Shown here: positions 44,493 through 55,947 of the stretch, in pieces
How the letters are laid out: each line of letters starts with the position of its first letter
How positions within the stretch are numbered: the stretch's first letter is position 1
DNA from: Fragilaria crotonensis
Lineage: Eukaryota; Bacillariophyta; Fragilariophyceae; Fragilariales; Fragilariaceae
Assembly (NCBI GenBank): GCA_022925895.1
Contig: JAKSYS010000382.1
Span: 1 to 58,749 of the forward strand
DNA length: 58,749 nt
Reading direction: 5' to 3'
Position numbers and translations under genes: made by a program
Notes under the pieces: generated by a model
Databases searched by the model: none
Told to the model about the DNA's origin: nothing
What the model saw: only the letters and a program-made list of their open reading frames with translations

Positions 44493-46219
44493 ATGGGAGA
44501 CGTTTCCGCCACCCCGGCTTACCAAGCCTTGCAAAGCCATTTCGATGCAACCAAAGATATTCTGATGAAAGATCAGTTCGCTGGCGATCCCGAACGTTTC
44601 ACCAAGTTTTCGATGCAATTCGAGGAAATTCTCCTCGATTTTTCGAAGAATCGTATTTCCGAAGACACTATGGATCTACTCTACAAGCTTGCTGAGCAGC
44701 AAGATGTGCTTGGTTTGGCCAAGAAGATGTATTCAGGTGAAAAAATCAATAACACTGAAGGTCGTGCCGTTCTTCACGTCGCTCTTCGCAACCAGTCTAA
44801 TACTCCTATTATCGTTGACGGCGAGGACGTTATGCCAGCTGTTAACGAGACTCTCGCACGCATCAAAGTGTTCACCGAGTCCATCCGCAACGGAGACTGG
44901 AAAGGGCAAACTGGGAAGTCCATAAACACCGTCGTCAACATTGGTATTGGAGGTTCTGACCTGGGGCCTGTGATGGTCTGCGAAGCTCTCAAGCCATACT
45001 CCAAGCGTGATTTGACTATGCACTTTTGCTCTAACATTGATGGGACCCATATGGCCGAAATCCTTAAGAAATGTGACCCTGAGACGACGTTATTCCTTGT
45101 CGCCTCAAAGACCTTTACAACTCAGGAAACGATGACGAACGCAAGAACTGCCAAGAAGTGGGTTATCGATAGCCTCAAGACGACTCCGCTGTCGCGAAGC
45201 ACTTTGCTGCCCTCTCGACGAATGCAGTGGGTGTTTCGGCTTTCGGTATCGATACCAACAATATGGTAAGTCATCCTGTTCTCATTTAAGACACTTGATC
45301 GTAATCTTGCTAAATGGTTAATCGACTCCGATTAGTTTGGATTCTGGGACTGGGTTGGAGGACGCTACTCTCTGGTCCGCAATTGGAACCCCGATTGCTC
45401 TCTCCATCGAGTTTGAAAATTGGATGGAAATGCATGCTGGAGCTCATGCTATGGATCAGCACTTTTAAATGCCCCTCCGAAGGAGAATTTGCCTCTCACG
45501 CTTGCCTTGATTGGGCTTTGTATAACAATTTTTATGAGGCCGAAACTGTTGCCATCCTTCCTTATGATCAGTATATGCATCGCTTTGCTGCTTACTTTCA
45601 GCAAGGAGACATGGAATCCAACGGAAAGTATGTTACAAAGGATGGCGAAAAGATCTCTGTTCAAACCGGACCCGTTATTTGGGGTGAACCTGGAACAAAC
45701 GGGCAGCATGCTTTCTATCAATTGATTCACCAGGGAACCAAGATGATTCCTTGCGACTTTTTGGCCCCTATTGAGACCCACAACAAGCTTACCGAGACAA
45801 TTGGGGCCCCTGAAGATCATCATCCTATCTTGTTGTCCAACTACTTCGCTCAGACCGAGGCTCTTGCCTTTGGAAAAACAGCGGAGACAGTTCGTGTCGA
45901 ATTGGAGGGTAAAATGACACCAGCAGAGGTTGACGCTCTTGTCCCACACAAGGTTTTTGAGGGTAATCGCCCTCCAATTCATTCTTGTTTCAGAAACTTA
46001 CCTCCTCGCACATTGGGATCACTGATCGCGATGTACGAGATGAAAATCTTTGCTCAAGGTGCCATCTGGAATATCAACTCCTTTGACCAATGGGGAGTCG
46101 AGCTAGGAAAGCAGCTTGCGAACGCTATTTTACCCGAACTTTTGGCTCCAGGGGAGGTTACTTCCCACGACAGCTCCACCAACGGATTGATCAATCATTA
46201 CAAGGCCCATCGAAAGTAG
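44493..46219 (+). CDS. GPI: glucose-6-phosphate isomerase (frameshifted as read)
   Basis: Converts glucose 6-phosphate to fructose 6-phosphate. About 550 residues, the usual family size. Visible signatures: [50 protein letters not shown], then after the intron [71 protein letters not shown] and the closing [17 protein letters not shown] 44493 ([14 protein letters not shown]) fits the family N-terminus. No signal or transit peptide is evident, so it is probably cytosolic. An intron lies at 45266-45335. Frame breaks cluster near 45178, 45380, 45466 and 45516; at three of them one missing base, and at 45380 two, would restore conserved residues. The two halves outside are clean. Confidence 0.92.
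45266..45335 (+). other. intron of glucose-6-phosphate isomerase (70 bp)
   Basis: GTAAGT donor and GATTAG acceptor. Removal joins DTNNM to [10 protein letters not shown], the conserved isomerase motif. Confidence 0.9.
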
Positions 46220-46918
46220 ACCCTCACTCTCTCCAAAGCAAACCTAGTTGGGATCGTTCTAATGGAAGAGGTTTTTCTTAAATATGTTGAAGATTCAGTG
46301 GCACTCCATGCTGTTGTACACACATCCTCTCAAATTTAGCTACTACCGGTAGTAGTACTCGGTGTACTGTACTACCGGGACAGTAGTTGTAGGTTCACCT
46401 GGAACATCCGTAAAAAAACGATTGAACACTGATGCGAAGAGAGCTAAATTTCTCTTTGTCGGAACATTCTGCTCCAGTGACAGTATGTACTCGGTACAGT
46501 TCTTGGCAACATATGTACACTTGCACCTTGCACCATGGGTAGGAATTGATTTAAGATTAACGTCGTACCGGATGTCACTGTGTGGCGCTATTTCGTGGTT
46601 TTTGGAGGTAGGTTCGACGAGGGAGTGCACTTTCCTGCGAACATTGACAGCTTTCCTTGTAGCAGTGACGTATGGATGATTACGACAGTACTAGTAGAAG
46701 AGAATTCTGCAGGTTGCAGGCTGGCGATTTGCTGTTGACACAATTTCTGTTTCAAGAGTGTTGTGTTGGCGGTTGGCGATACTGATGCGTGCCTATTACA
46801 ACAAAAGAAACAGGGTGGTGAATCGGTGAGCATGACAAAATAATGAAGTCCGAAACATACTCCGGTACCCACGAAGCCAAAGCAAAAGCAGTTTTAATCA
46901 TCACCAATTCCTCAACAC
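46220..46918. other. spacer between GPI and the next gene, nothing recognised
   Basis: Read on both strands. It contains GTAC/ACCGGT-type palindromic runs (~46340-46380) and short open frames without conserved content. Confidence 0.3.
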
Positions 46919-47986
46919 ATGTCACAACCAAATACAGCTGGACATGCAAAAAGAAGCGCACACGAGTTCCGAGCGAGGGTCGACCCTCTCGAAGTCAGTG
47001 GTCCAATTCTCGTCAAGATGAAACAAATGTTGGGGTCGATTGCTGCATTGCAAGAATTCCGCGATCGCATGAATGAGGCGGACACCGCGAAAGGGAAGGT
47101 GGAACATTTAAGATTGCTAGCCCATGACGAATATCCGCTTTTCACGGGAGCTCTGGATGAGCCAATGAAGAAATTCTTCACAGGAAAAAATGCCTCACTG
47201 AGTTTTCCGGCTGTTGATTTGGGAACGGGTGGGGCCATTTATTGCTCACAGTTCGCCTTTCGGTATCGAACCCCATTCATTGGAGGAATGTTGCACTGGT
47301 ACCCAACAGATGTGACTCTTTCAGAAGCTAGGGTTTGTTTGCATTACATGACTTGTGAGAGGGACGAGAGGCCTTTCTTGTTTTGGGATCGCGACGGACA
47401 AGCGGTGTTTGCTGGTGATATTGTGGAGCTGATCGACTTGCCTCGTTATGAATTTAATGGTCGCGAAGCGGTTGTTTCGAATTCGGATAGCAAATACCAA
47501 GGCCGATTCACTGTGCAGCTCGATAAGCAATCTTTCCGGTTGAAGCCTGAGAATATGCTCAAGACAGACGCTCCAGAAAACCACCCTGCACTGTCTTTGG
47601 AGGAACTGCAACAACAAAACCTATCTCCTCAGGGTGGCGATAAAGATGTTATCAACGCACTCTTGGAACGTTTGATGAAGGTTGACGTCATAAATACAGA
47701 GACATGGAACAGAATTGAGTACTTGAACTCGAAATGCGCCCTGGTGACGTGTATGAACATTTTGAGTGATCTTGGAAAGTCATCGCATGGCTGGAAGAAT
47801 ACGCTGGAACTTGCATCCAGATTGTTAACCCGAGGTGGCTATCTTTTGCAATATGACGAATGCTTGCATAAATACGGCAATGTTCGTGTTATGGAGGAGT
47901 ACATCGCCTCAAAATCGCTGCGACTGCAGTTATGCAATCAAGCTGTTGGAAGTGACACAATTCTTCTGTTGTGGCGGAGGAAGTAA
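46919..47986 (+). CDS. unknown protein, SH3-like insert in a possible methyltransferase-like fold
   Basis: A clean 355-residue frame from ATG 46919. I do not recognise the family. The middle (~165-215) has the pattern GDIVELIDLPRYEFNGREAV...GRFTVQLD...RLKPENM, like the small SH3-like module common in algal proteins (hydrophobic-GREG-type turn, RLKPENL ending). The C-terminal part (WKNTLELASRLLTRGGYLLQ...SDTILLLWRRK) resembles the last strands of a Rossmann-type methyltransferase. The segment AVDLGTGGAIYC could be a motif I-like loop, but the usual acidic motif is not clear. No signal peptide. It is one of the few long frames here without a break, so the gene is probably real. It converges with the dehydrogenase downstream. 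Confidence 0.7.
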   Translation: MSQPNTAGHAKRSAHEFRARVDPLEVSGPILVKMKQMLGSIAALQEFRDRMNEADTAKGKVEHLRLLAHDEYPLFTGALDEPMKKFFTGKNASLSFPAVDLGTGGAIYCSQFAFRYRTPFIGGMLHWYPTDVTLSEARVCLHYMTCERDERPFLFWDRDGQAVFAGDIVELIDLPRYEFNGREAVVSNSDSKYQGRFTVQLDKQSFRLKPENMLKTDAPENHPALSLEELQQQNLSPQGGDKDVINALLERLMKVDVINTETWNRIEYLNSKCALVTCMNILSDLGKSSHGWKNTLELASRLLTRGGYLLQYDECLHKYGNVRVMEEYIASKSLRLQLCNQAVGSDTILLLWRRK

Positions 47987-48262
47987 GCCCCAATTTTGAG
48001 TTCTATTTGAGTTCTATTAAAGAAGATCGGCATTTTAACCCTAAAATCACTGCTATTGTAAAGAATATGACCTCATCCTGTTCCTCCATGTTGGTATGGC
48101 CACTGTTCTCCGTGCCCTGTGCTCCCAATCCAACAGTCGAGGAAAGCCTAGGGAGTGTTCGGATAATGCTACTGTGTCCACGACCAAGAACAACATGTCA
48201 ACCGCATACCATCACACCATTCAATGGCATAGATTGTTAAGCAAGCCTTTCCTGTGTATGTT

Positions 48263-49149
48263 CTACTCTCCTTCATATGGTGGATGCCTGGACTGTGATA
48301 AACGTGAATGGGGGACCGCACGCAATCGCTGCCATAGTACCTTCCTGTTGGAAGATTTTTGAAACACAGATCCATTAGCAAGTGCACAGGAGGAACAGCA
48401 CCCTTGGAAGGCGGGTTCGTCGCTCCCATACCAGAGGTTATGTCCGTGTCGATGAATCCCGGAGTACAGGAGTTGATGATCAAATCGGGTTCTTCAGAAG
48501 CGTGGAGTATGGTATATGCATTAAGGAGAGCTTTGCTGAATCCGTAACCATCAGTAACGTCTGCACGAGATTCGGCAAGCTTATCGAGTTCATCCACACC
48601 GCCAATGAGTGCTGGGTTGGTCAACTTCTTGCGCAGAATGGGATCTCTACAGCGTGACACAAAGCTTGGCCCAGATGCACTGGCAACATTGACAATTCGC
48701 CCACCAGGTTTCTGCAAGAGCTTTGAGAATTCTGAATTGACACGACGAGGACCGAAGTAATTGACATCGACGGTTTCCTCCACAGTGAAGCCAAATCCAA
48801 TTCCTGCGTTGTTGACGATTCCATACAGCGGGCCTCCGATACTTGCAGCTGCCTTTCTAACAGATTCGTCAGATGACGTGTCGATTTGAAGCAACTCCAG
48901 TCGACCTTCACAACCTGGAACAGCGGCTTTGAGGTCTCTCGCGGCTGCTTCTCCACAAGTAGAGTCTCGAGCTCCCAAAATAACGTAGACATCAGGATGC
49001 TTCTCGAGTAAGAGCTGGCAAATGGCTTTACCAATACCCTTATTGGCACCAGTAACAAGGACTCTCTTCATTGTTGCTGGCGATAGCGATGGCGATGAGA
49101 GAGCTACTGATGGGACTACAAAAGCAAGGAACAGCCAAGTGGGGAACAT
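48263..49149 (-). CDS. short-chain dehydrogenase/reductase (carbonyl-reductase-like), N-terminal signal
   Basis: A classical SDR, NAD(P)-dependent. Cofactor loop VLVTGANKGIGKAIC, NNAG motif (IVNNAGIGFGF), catalytic Ser in NVASASG, and YGFSK giving the YxxxK pair, then NSCTPGFIDTD. Resembles carbonyl-reductase-type SDRs acting on small carbonyls; the substrate cannot be told. The protein starts at ATG 49149 with a hydrophobic leader (FPTWLFLAFVVPSVAL), suggesting entry to the secretory pathway or the plastid. I see no clear ASAFAP-type motif. The frame as read runs on to 48169, but near 48290 a one-base shift gives the family-like end RHPPYEGE and a stop at 48263. TTG 49152 just upstream is not needed. 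Confidence 0.87.
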
Positions 49150-49313
49150 CAACTTCCTATCGAAAGAGAGATCTGGTGAATGATGTCATGAGGCTCACTG
49201 ATCTTCGATCGGGAATGATATACTAGCTACTGTACTGTAGTACGCTAGTACGATGCATATGCACATACGACGTCTTCACGAAGTACTTGTACCAGTACTT
49301 GGTGAACGTTTTA

Positions 49314-50060
49314 CTGTATGGTGTATGGTGTATGGTGTATGGTGTATGGTGTATGGTGTATGGTGTATGGTGTATGGTGTATGGTGTATGGTGTATGGTG
49401 TATGGTGTATGGTGTATGGTGTATGGTGTATGGTGTATGGTGTATAGTGTATAGTGTATAGTGTATAGTGTATAGTGTATAGTGTATGGTGTATAATTGT
49501 ATAGTGTATAGTGTATGGTGTATAGTGTATAGTGTATAGTGTATGGTGTATAATTGTATGGTGTATAGTGTATAGTGTATAGTGTATAGTGTATAGTGTA
49601 TGGTGTATAATGTATAGTGTATAGTGTATAGTGTATATGTATAGTGTATGGTGTATAGTGTATAGTGTATAATTGTATAGTGTATAATTGTATAGTGTAT
49701 AGTGTATAGTGTATAGTGTATAGTGTATAGTGTATAGTGTATAGTGTATAATTGTATGGTGTATAGTGTATAGTGTATAGTGTATAGTGTATAGTGTATA
49801 GTGTATAGTGTATAGGTGTATGGTGTATAGTGTATAGTGTATAGTGTATAGTATAGTGGTGTATAGTGTATAGTGTATAGTGTATAGTGTATAGTGTATA
49901 GTTATATGGTGTATAGTGTATGGTGTATAATTGTATAGTGTATAGTGTATGGTGTATAGTGTATGGTGTATGGTGTATGGTGTATGGTGTATGGTGTATG
50001 GTGTATGGTGTATGGTGTATGGTGTATGGTGTATGGTGTATGGTGTATGGTGTGGTATGG
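49314..50060. repeat. heptamer minisatellite (GTGTATG/GTGTATA)n, ~105 copies
   Basis: About 747 bp of a 7-base unit. Both ends are homogeneous GTGTATG blocks (49314-~49443 and ~49969-50055). The core is mostly GTGTATA with scattered GTGTATG and a recurrent 8-base variant ATTGTATA/G. The word ACTTGGTGAAC occurs outside both ends (49297-49307 and 50078-50088). Open frames through it are a by-product of a stop-free repeat and are not genes. Confidence 0.97.
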
Positions 50061-52372
50061 ATAATCCGCACAGATGCACTTGGTGAACTGGGACACCGGG
50101 ACTCTGCTATTATTCATACAGTACTCCAAGTAACAGCATATGTGCGTTGTCATTGTGTACCTCCCTGGTACTACAGTACTGTAAAAAAGTAGGACGTGGG
50201 CAAGATATGCATATTGGTTGCAGGGTTTATGGGGTTTTATGTTTTATTGTACTTGTACCATTACTAGTAGGGACTCGTACCAGGTACCGCTGGTTTACGT
50301 CGGTTGCTATTTTGCTGTACGAGAGGTACATACCTGGTAGTAGTACCTGTTCACCTGGTAGTTGGCGAGAGCCCGGAACCCGGAACTAATACAATAGTGA
50401 CGAAACTACATAATTATAGGCTTTTCACCTCGCAACAGCCGTTAGGCCGGGCCAACTACCGATAGTAGCCCCTCCCAAAACTTTTTCGGAGAATGCAAGG
50501 CTTTACATTCCTCTTTCCTCTACAAGCGCGACATTGCCTACAACCGATTACTCAAGTCGAATGCCTACCGGTAGTACAACTACTGTAGCCACTACGTCCT
50601 CCTGGGCTTTGTAATAAGTGATTCTGTGCAGCAACGCACCTGGTAACTCCACGCATCTCTCCTAACGCAACAACACAAAAAAGGGTGTGAAAAATACTAC
50701 AGCCAGTATCAAGATGATGACAAAATTGAAGCCATGACTCTTCTGCTGGCAGGCTGGTGCTTCAAGGCATGCTGGCAGCAAAATGCAAAGGAACACTACT
50801 AGACAGCTTCCTCTCATTTGTCCGCAAATGCCAGTATATGCTCCAGAAGGCCTCCTCCTAAACAAAGGTTCGATTGACAGAGCAAGAGGACCTCCTACAC
50901 AAAGGTTGTGTTGAGAGCTGTAATCCCCATGTTCGCAGGTGCAGTCCAAACTTGCAAGCATTTGGGGTCATTGATTCCCCAGCAAATGATGCAAACTTCT
51001 ACTCGATGTGGGTGCAATTATTCCCTACCATTTTGGGAAAAAGACATCTCCCTTTATGCCAAATTGGCTTTTTGATTCCATTGCATATGGGTTTCTTGAG
51101 CAAAGGCAATCTCACAAGAAATATAGAAATTGACAAGAAGAACCTCATTGAGTGCTGTGAAGAAGAACAAAGTAGTTTCTTGAAGCAAGGCAGCACAGTG
51201 CTGGTCACACAGCAGCCAAGTGGGCAACAAGAAGAGATGAGTATTGGATTAGCTAGTATTCAGAATTTAAAACAGCAGAATCAGGGACAGGAGACATGTT
51301 GATAAGAATGGATCATCTTGAAATGATGCGAATAGTCACTGGAGTACAAGTTAACGTGATCAATCATTTACGTGCACATCAGCAGTTTGCCATCTGAATT
51401 ATCAGTGTTTCAAAACACTTCAAATCCTATGCTTTAAGGAACTGAAATTTTTCCTTCTTGCTGCAGTTTTCCTTCTTGCTGCATTAGAGCTGCAGCAACA
51501 CTGTAGTATTGCTTACTGCCGCAGTGGTGCCGCAGAGCGAAGTGCACTGGTATAATGGAACAAAGTCCTCTCCACCAGCCAGCATTGCTGCATAGTACTA
51601 CTGCGGCATTACTTTGTGCCGCCCACATACATTTTTGAGGAAGCATGGTACAACTTGAATCAGGTTCCCGGTACCAAGTTATGGAATAGTAGTACTGCAG
51701 TACACTGGCTTTGCTCACATGTTGCACAGACAGGACACGGTCACTCAGACATGTCAAGAATTCCAAATTTTGATCTGATCATTGGATTCAAATGCCATTG
51801 CTTGTACTAATGCTCAGTATTGCTGGCATTGCTTGATACAGTACCAAATCTCAGTTATTTAAATTTTGAGAAAGTTGTTTTACTCACACCAACGTAAAAC
51901 CTTCAATGATTGAGACCTTCAATCATTGGGAGGACTTCCTCTAGCTTCAGTAGCAAATCAATCCCATTCACCACAAAGTCAATCCCACCAACTCCAAGAA
52001 CTTCCATTTGACCTTTGTTTCCATTGTTGAATCCTTTCCTTAATGTAAATTCTCGATGCTTGGTTTGAAATATAATTCAACCAACATCATTGGTGTCCTG
52101 ATTCTGATCAGCAGTACGACAACAATCAACTCTGATACTGGTACTGTCTCGTGCAATGTACTAGTACTGACTACTGACCATCATAAACAGTAGCACTCGA
52201 CACTCGACACTCGACACTGGGTCAGTAGCACAGTAGCGCTTGCACGTGACCCTTGACACAGACGCAAAACGCAAGCTATGTCTCTCGTTTTGCTCGTTCT
52301 TCCCACTTCGACTCCTCCTCAGTCCTCAGTCCTCAGTCCTCTTTCATCTGGGTAGAAGTTATTAATCAAAAA
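50061..52372. other. long spacer, no gene recognised
   Basis: I found no conserved protein. A plus-strand frame at 50874-51302 is the longest but has no recognisable motif. Features are GTAC/ACCGGT-type short palindromes, a CACTCGA microsatellite (~52193-52218) and a TCCTCAG triplication (52312-52341) just before the next gene. Confidence 0.4.
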
Positions 52373-55135
52373 ATGAATCAAGTAATTGATCTTTCCAGTG
52401 ATCCTGATGAGCAAATGGATTTATTGGATTTGAAAGATGATGAGAACTTTCATTGTATGGATGGTGATGAGGATGCTGAGGAGAAACGTCGCCGTCGGCG
52501 GCGACTGAAGTTTCTCCTAAATCCGAGCGTTACCCCCTCTTTCATCGCAATCATTTCTCCAAACTACCAAGACTTTCTGCCAAAACGAATCAGAGTGAAT
52601 ATCAATGAACGCCTCGGCGTGCCTGTCAAAAAGCCACGATTAACAATCCAACTTTCTCCGAAACCAACTCCTGTCCCCTCGTTTCCAGTCGCACCGCTTC
52701 CCCAGGACGAAGGGTATTACGAGGGTTTGGTCCCTCTGGGACAACCAGATGATGCCTTGTATCTTAACGAGCTTCATTTGGTGATACGAAATCAACTGGA
52801 ACTATTCAGCGCCACTGACGAAGATGTCCATACCACCCAGGCTGGTCGTCGAACTCCGACAGTTCGTGGGAAAGTTGGTGTTAGATGCGTACACTGTGCC
52901 AAGGTTGCACTGAAATGCCCTGTCGCAACACGGATATGGTCACCAGGGTCGGTATCGTATCCCATTAACGTGGAGGGACTTTATTCCGTGTGCACCCAAA
53001 AAATTCAGCTCCATTTTGAATCCTGTCCAAACATACCAGACGAAGTCAAAGCGCAAATGTATCGACTCTCGTACGACGCAAGTGGCAACTCTATTCGTCG
53101 CCAGAACCTCAACAACGCTGGTCATTCTTCGATGAGCGCTGGAACTTACTACCTAGTTTCTGCTAAGCGAATAGGGTTGCAGAACGTTCCTGGTGGCATA
53201 CGATTTGGTCGAGATTTGAAACTCCATCCCCTTTCAGTAGAATCAGTCCGAGCCGACGTTGAGGCGCAATTTAATGGAGGAAAGAAAGCGATATGTGCTT
53301 CGCAACTAAGACCCACTGCCATGTCAGATCCTATCGCCCCCAGAATCGCTGCGGACGAAGGGTCCGAAGGCGTTCTGGCTGCTGCGTTTGCTGAAGAAGA
53401 CTCCGAGACCATAATTGGTCGATCAGATGACAGCAAGCTAGTTACCGACTTCGTTTTTCTATGTGTACGACAAATGGCATATTGCCATGTTGTTCCTGCT
53501 GATTTTGAGAGTCGTGGAAAGAAGACAGCACTCATGCGGCTTGGGTTTACAGGGTTCTGTTGTCGCCACTGCTGTGAAGTTAACAACCCGGAAACCTCAA
53601 TGATGGTGGTCGACTACTCGTGTCGCTCCTTCACATCTGCTGCCGACAATCTGTCTTCGGCCATTACGAATTCATTTTATGTTCACCTCCAAAAGTGCTA
53701 CCTAGTACCGATAGAAATCCGTAAAGCATTGGCTGCCTACAAGAAAATCCACCCTCGCCAGATTTCACGTCTGGCCCATGGATCTCAGCGCCGGCTCTTC
53801 CATGCCATTTGGGATCGACTACGAGCCCGAGATGTACCTGAGGAAGAAATGAAGACCCGCTTGAGAAATGCGCCGAACCAGGCTCCTCAACCAGCCGAAC
53901 AACCGAAGATTGGAGCATTAACAGATACGGCAATTGCCACCCAAAAGAAAGACACCCCCCAACTAGTTCATTCAAGCGATAGTATCCCTGATGATGTCGC
54001 ATCTGACCATGCGAACGCCTTTGGGCATTCGATCTGTCATCCTCAGTGTGATGACGTTGAGACTGTGGCTATTCTAAAAGCGGCTGAAGAAAACCAGGAC
54101 TTCTCCTGCAACGATAATTTGATCAAACCCAGCGATCGCGCCCTGGTGACTGATTATGTCTTTCTAATGATGAGAAACATGAGAATAGCGATTCCGAACT
54201 CATCCGATTATGCAAGGGGAAGGAGAAGCACTAACTTGAATTCAAGGCTTGCTGGCTTTTGTTGCAAGTTTTGCCATGGTCAAGACGGATCAGTCTCTGC
54301 GACCGGAAGGTCCTTTCCATCGGCGCCTGACAACATGGCTTCTTCCCTGAATACGTCAATGTACAACCATATGCTTCGGTGCTTCTATGTTCCTGACAAT
54401 GTCAAAAGAGCAGTAATGAATCTCAAACGACTTCATTCTCAGCAGTGTGGGAACCTGAAATTCGGATCACAACGCAAGTTCTTCAATCTAGTCTACTCCC
54501 GACTTCTAGCCGTGGATGTTCCGCACGAATCGATCGAGGAGCAGACCGTTGCCACGACGAAAAGTAGCGCGCAGCCTACCATTGGCGACGAAATTCTAAC
54601 CCAGCTTGGGTTTATCCGAATTTCTACCAGTTGCATTGAATGTACCCGATGTCGACTACTCCCCCTCTCGCTCAGAGCTCCGAATGCGTGTTCAACCAAT
54701 GGTCTTAATGCGGAAGCGCTTGAATACCACAAGGAAAAATGCACTGGTCACAGCTTTTACCTGGGGTGGGTCGTAGACGCTATGAATAAAATGATGGATA
54801 AATCTACGGCACTTACATATGGTGCTCTGGAGCTGAACTCATTCAAGGTACTCTTGCAGGAGTTGCTTGGGGAGCCCGTTCTGGTGGAGTGCTTCCTTAC
54901 AAAATTTTTGGAATTGCTTCGTCACGCACGAGGTGATCTACTCGAATTGAGTGGTCCCGGCGTCACGGATCGAAATGCTGATCAACAGCTTGTCGGCCAA
55001 GTGAAACGTTTTGTTGATTGTGAGAAAGTGGGCAGTCTCTTCGAAAAATGGGCGAATGAAATTGGTGTTGAACCCCAATTGCGAGTCAACAAGAGTTTCT
55101 TCCATTTCTTTCAACTTTTATCCCCCGCCATCTAA
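52373..55135 (+). CDS. protein with four tandem C-X2-C...H-X3-C modules and an N-terminal SUMO-interaction-like motif
   Basis: A 920-residue unbroken frame. ATG 52373 is preferred because the frame upstream opens only with TTG at 52253. I do not recognise a named family. Four modules repeat: C172/C175 with H214/C218; C397/C400 with H438/C442; C631/C634 with H666/C670; C754/C757(/C760) with H786/C790. Modules 2 and 3 share a longer unit: LVTDFVFLCVRQM before, GSQRRLFHAIWDRLRARDVP after (module 3: LVTDYVFLMMRNM and GSQRKFFNLVYSRLLAVDVP). The pairs suggest zinc binding. The N-terminus NQVIDLSSDPDEQMD matches a SUMO-interaction motif followed by acids, then a basic run (EEKRRRRRRLKF) able to act as a nuclear signal. 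A nuclear chromatin or DNA-binding role is inferred. Confidence 0.85.
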   Translation: MNQVIDLSSDPDEQMDLLDLKDDENFHCMDGDEDAEEKRRRRRRLKFLLNPSVTPSFIAIISPNYQDFLPKRIRVNINERLGVPVKKPRLTIQLSPKPTPVPSFPVAPLPQDEGYYEGLVPLGQPDDALYLNELHLVIRNQLELFSATDEDVHTTQAGRRTPTVRGKVGVRCVHCAKVALKCPVATRIWSPGSVSYPINVEGLYSVCTQKIQLHFESCPNIPDEVKAQMYRLSYDASGNSIRRQNLNNAGHSSMSAGTYYLVSAKRIGLQNVPGGIRFGRDLKLHPLSVESVRADVEAQFNGGKKAICASQLRPTAMSDPIAPRIAADEGSEGVLAAAFAEEDSETIIGRSDDSKLVTDFVFLCVRQMAYCHVVPADFESRGKKTALMRLGFTGFCCRHCCEVNNPETSMMVVDYSCRSFTSAADNLSSAITNSFYVHLQKCYLVPIEIRKALAAYKKIHPRQISRLAHGSQRRLFHAIWDRLRARDVPEEEMKTRLRNAPNQAPQPAEQPKIGALTDTAIATQKKDTPQLVHSSDSIPDDVASDHANAFGHSICHPQCDDVETVAILKAAEENQDFSCNDNLIKPSDRALVTDYVFLMMRNMRIAIPNSSDYARGRRSTNLNSRLAGFCCKFCHGQDGSVSATGRSFPSAPDNMASSLNTSMYNHMLRCFYVPDNVKRAVMNLKRLHSQQCGNLKFGSQRKFFNLVYSRLLAVDVPHESIEEQTVATTKSSAQPTIGDEILTQLGFIRISTSCIECTRCRLLPLSLRAPNACSTNGLNAEALEYHKEKCTGHSFYLGWVVDAMNKMMDKSTALTYGALELNSFKVLLQELLGEPVLVECFLTKFLELLRHARGDLLELSGPGVTDRNADQQLVGQVKRFVDCEKVGSLFEKWANEIGVEPQLRVNKSFFHFFQLLSPAI

Positions 55136-55940
55136 TGCCAGATAGTTGGTGGGAAGGGCGCGAACGTAAGGCAGACGTCGAATCCAACGTTTGATTTTCT
55201 GGTTCAGTCGTCGAATAAAGTGATCTTGTGACCGAAATAGACGGACACCGTCCCTTTCTCAATCCAAGTTGTTGATTTCAATGCCTTCAAATACGTTATT
55301 AAGTACTAAGGATGGTAGGAGGCACGCAGGCATTGCGTGTCAGAAACAAGGCATCCAAGCACTTTCTGTAGCTCACAAGACGCGCTGAAAGGTGCATTCA
55401 ATTTGTAAATGATTAGGAGTTCCTTAGGATGTAAATGGATTAGGAATTCCTAAGGACAGACTCCAACATGCAAGATTCCCGTGCACAACAAAACGAAAGG
55501 AATATTGTCCAAATCTATCTGCTATGAGGAAGAATGAATTAGGTCAAGGATGATGTCAAGAAAGTAGGATCTAAGAGACAAGATCAATTTGGTAAGACCT
55601 AGAGGTTGGGCAGGAGGACTGGTAGAGGTAATCTGAGCTATAGTCTCAAGTCTCAATGTCTCAACGTCAAAAGGAGAAAACAAATATAAGATATAGGGAT
55701 ACGACTTAAGACCCACTCAATCGTTAGGTTGTGCTGTCGAACTACTCCCGGTGCTGTAACTACCGTAGTCTACTCTCGTATGCATGGTTGTCGGTCTCAG
55801 GTCTACTTGTATGTGGCATACGTCATACGTCATACATGGTATTGTATACAAGTAGAATCCACTTCAGTTTTCCTTTACAGAGAGCATTAAAAACTCGCGC
55901 CAGATATTCAAAATTCGAACGTAGATTACATAGCGAAAAT
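55136..55940. other. spacer downstream of the four-module protein, nothing recognised
   Basis: Contains two near-identical words around TTAGGA(G/A)TTCCT (~55412 and ~55440) and GTAC/CATACG repeats. No coding segment stands out. Confidence 0.3.
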
Positions 55941-55947
55941 CTTTCCT

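Noticed and set aside
49314-50060. Interstitial telomere
   Set aside because: The unit GTGTATR is not the TTAGGG or TTTAGGG type and the variants do not converge on one.
49223-50192. Long overlapping open frames on both strands encoding YTIHHTP-type repeats
   Set aside because: They arise from a stop-free heptamer read in all frames; no start context, composition or conservation supports a protein.
50662-51302. Overlapping 99- and 142-codon frames on opposite strands
   Set aside because: No motif, no conserved segment and low-complexity tails; not distinguishable from chance open frames.
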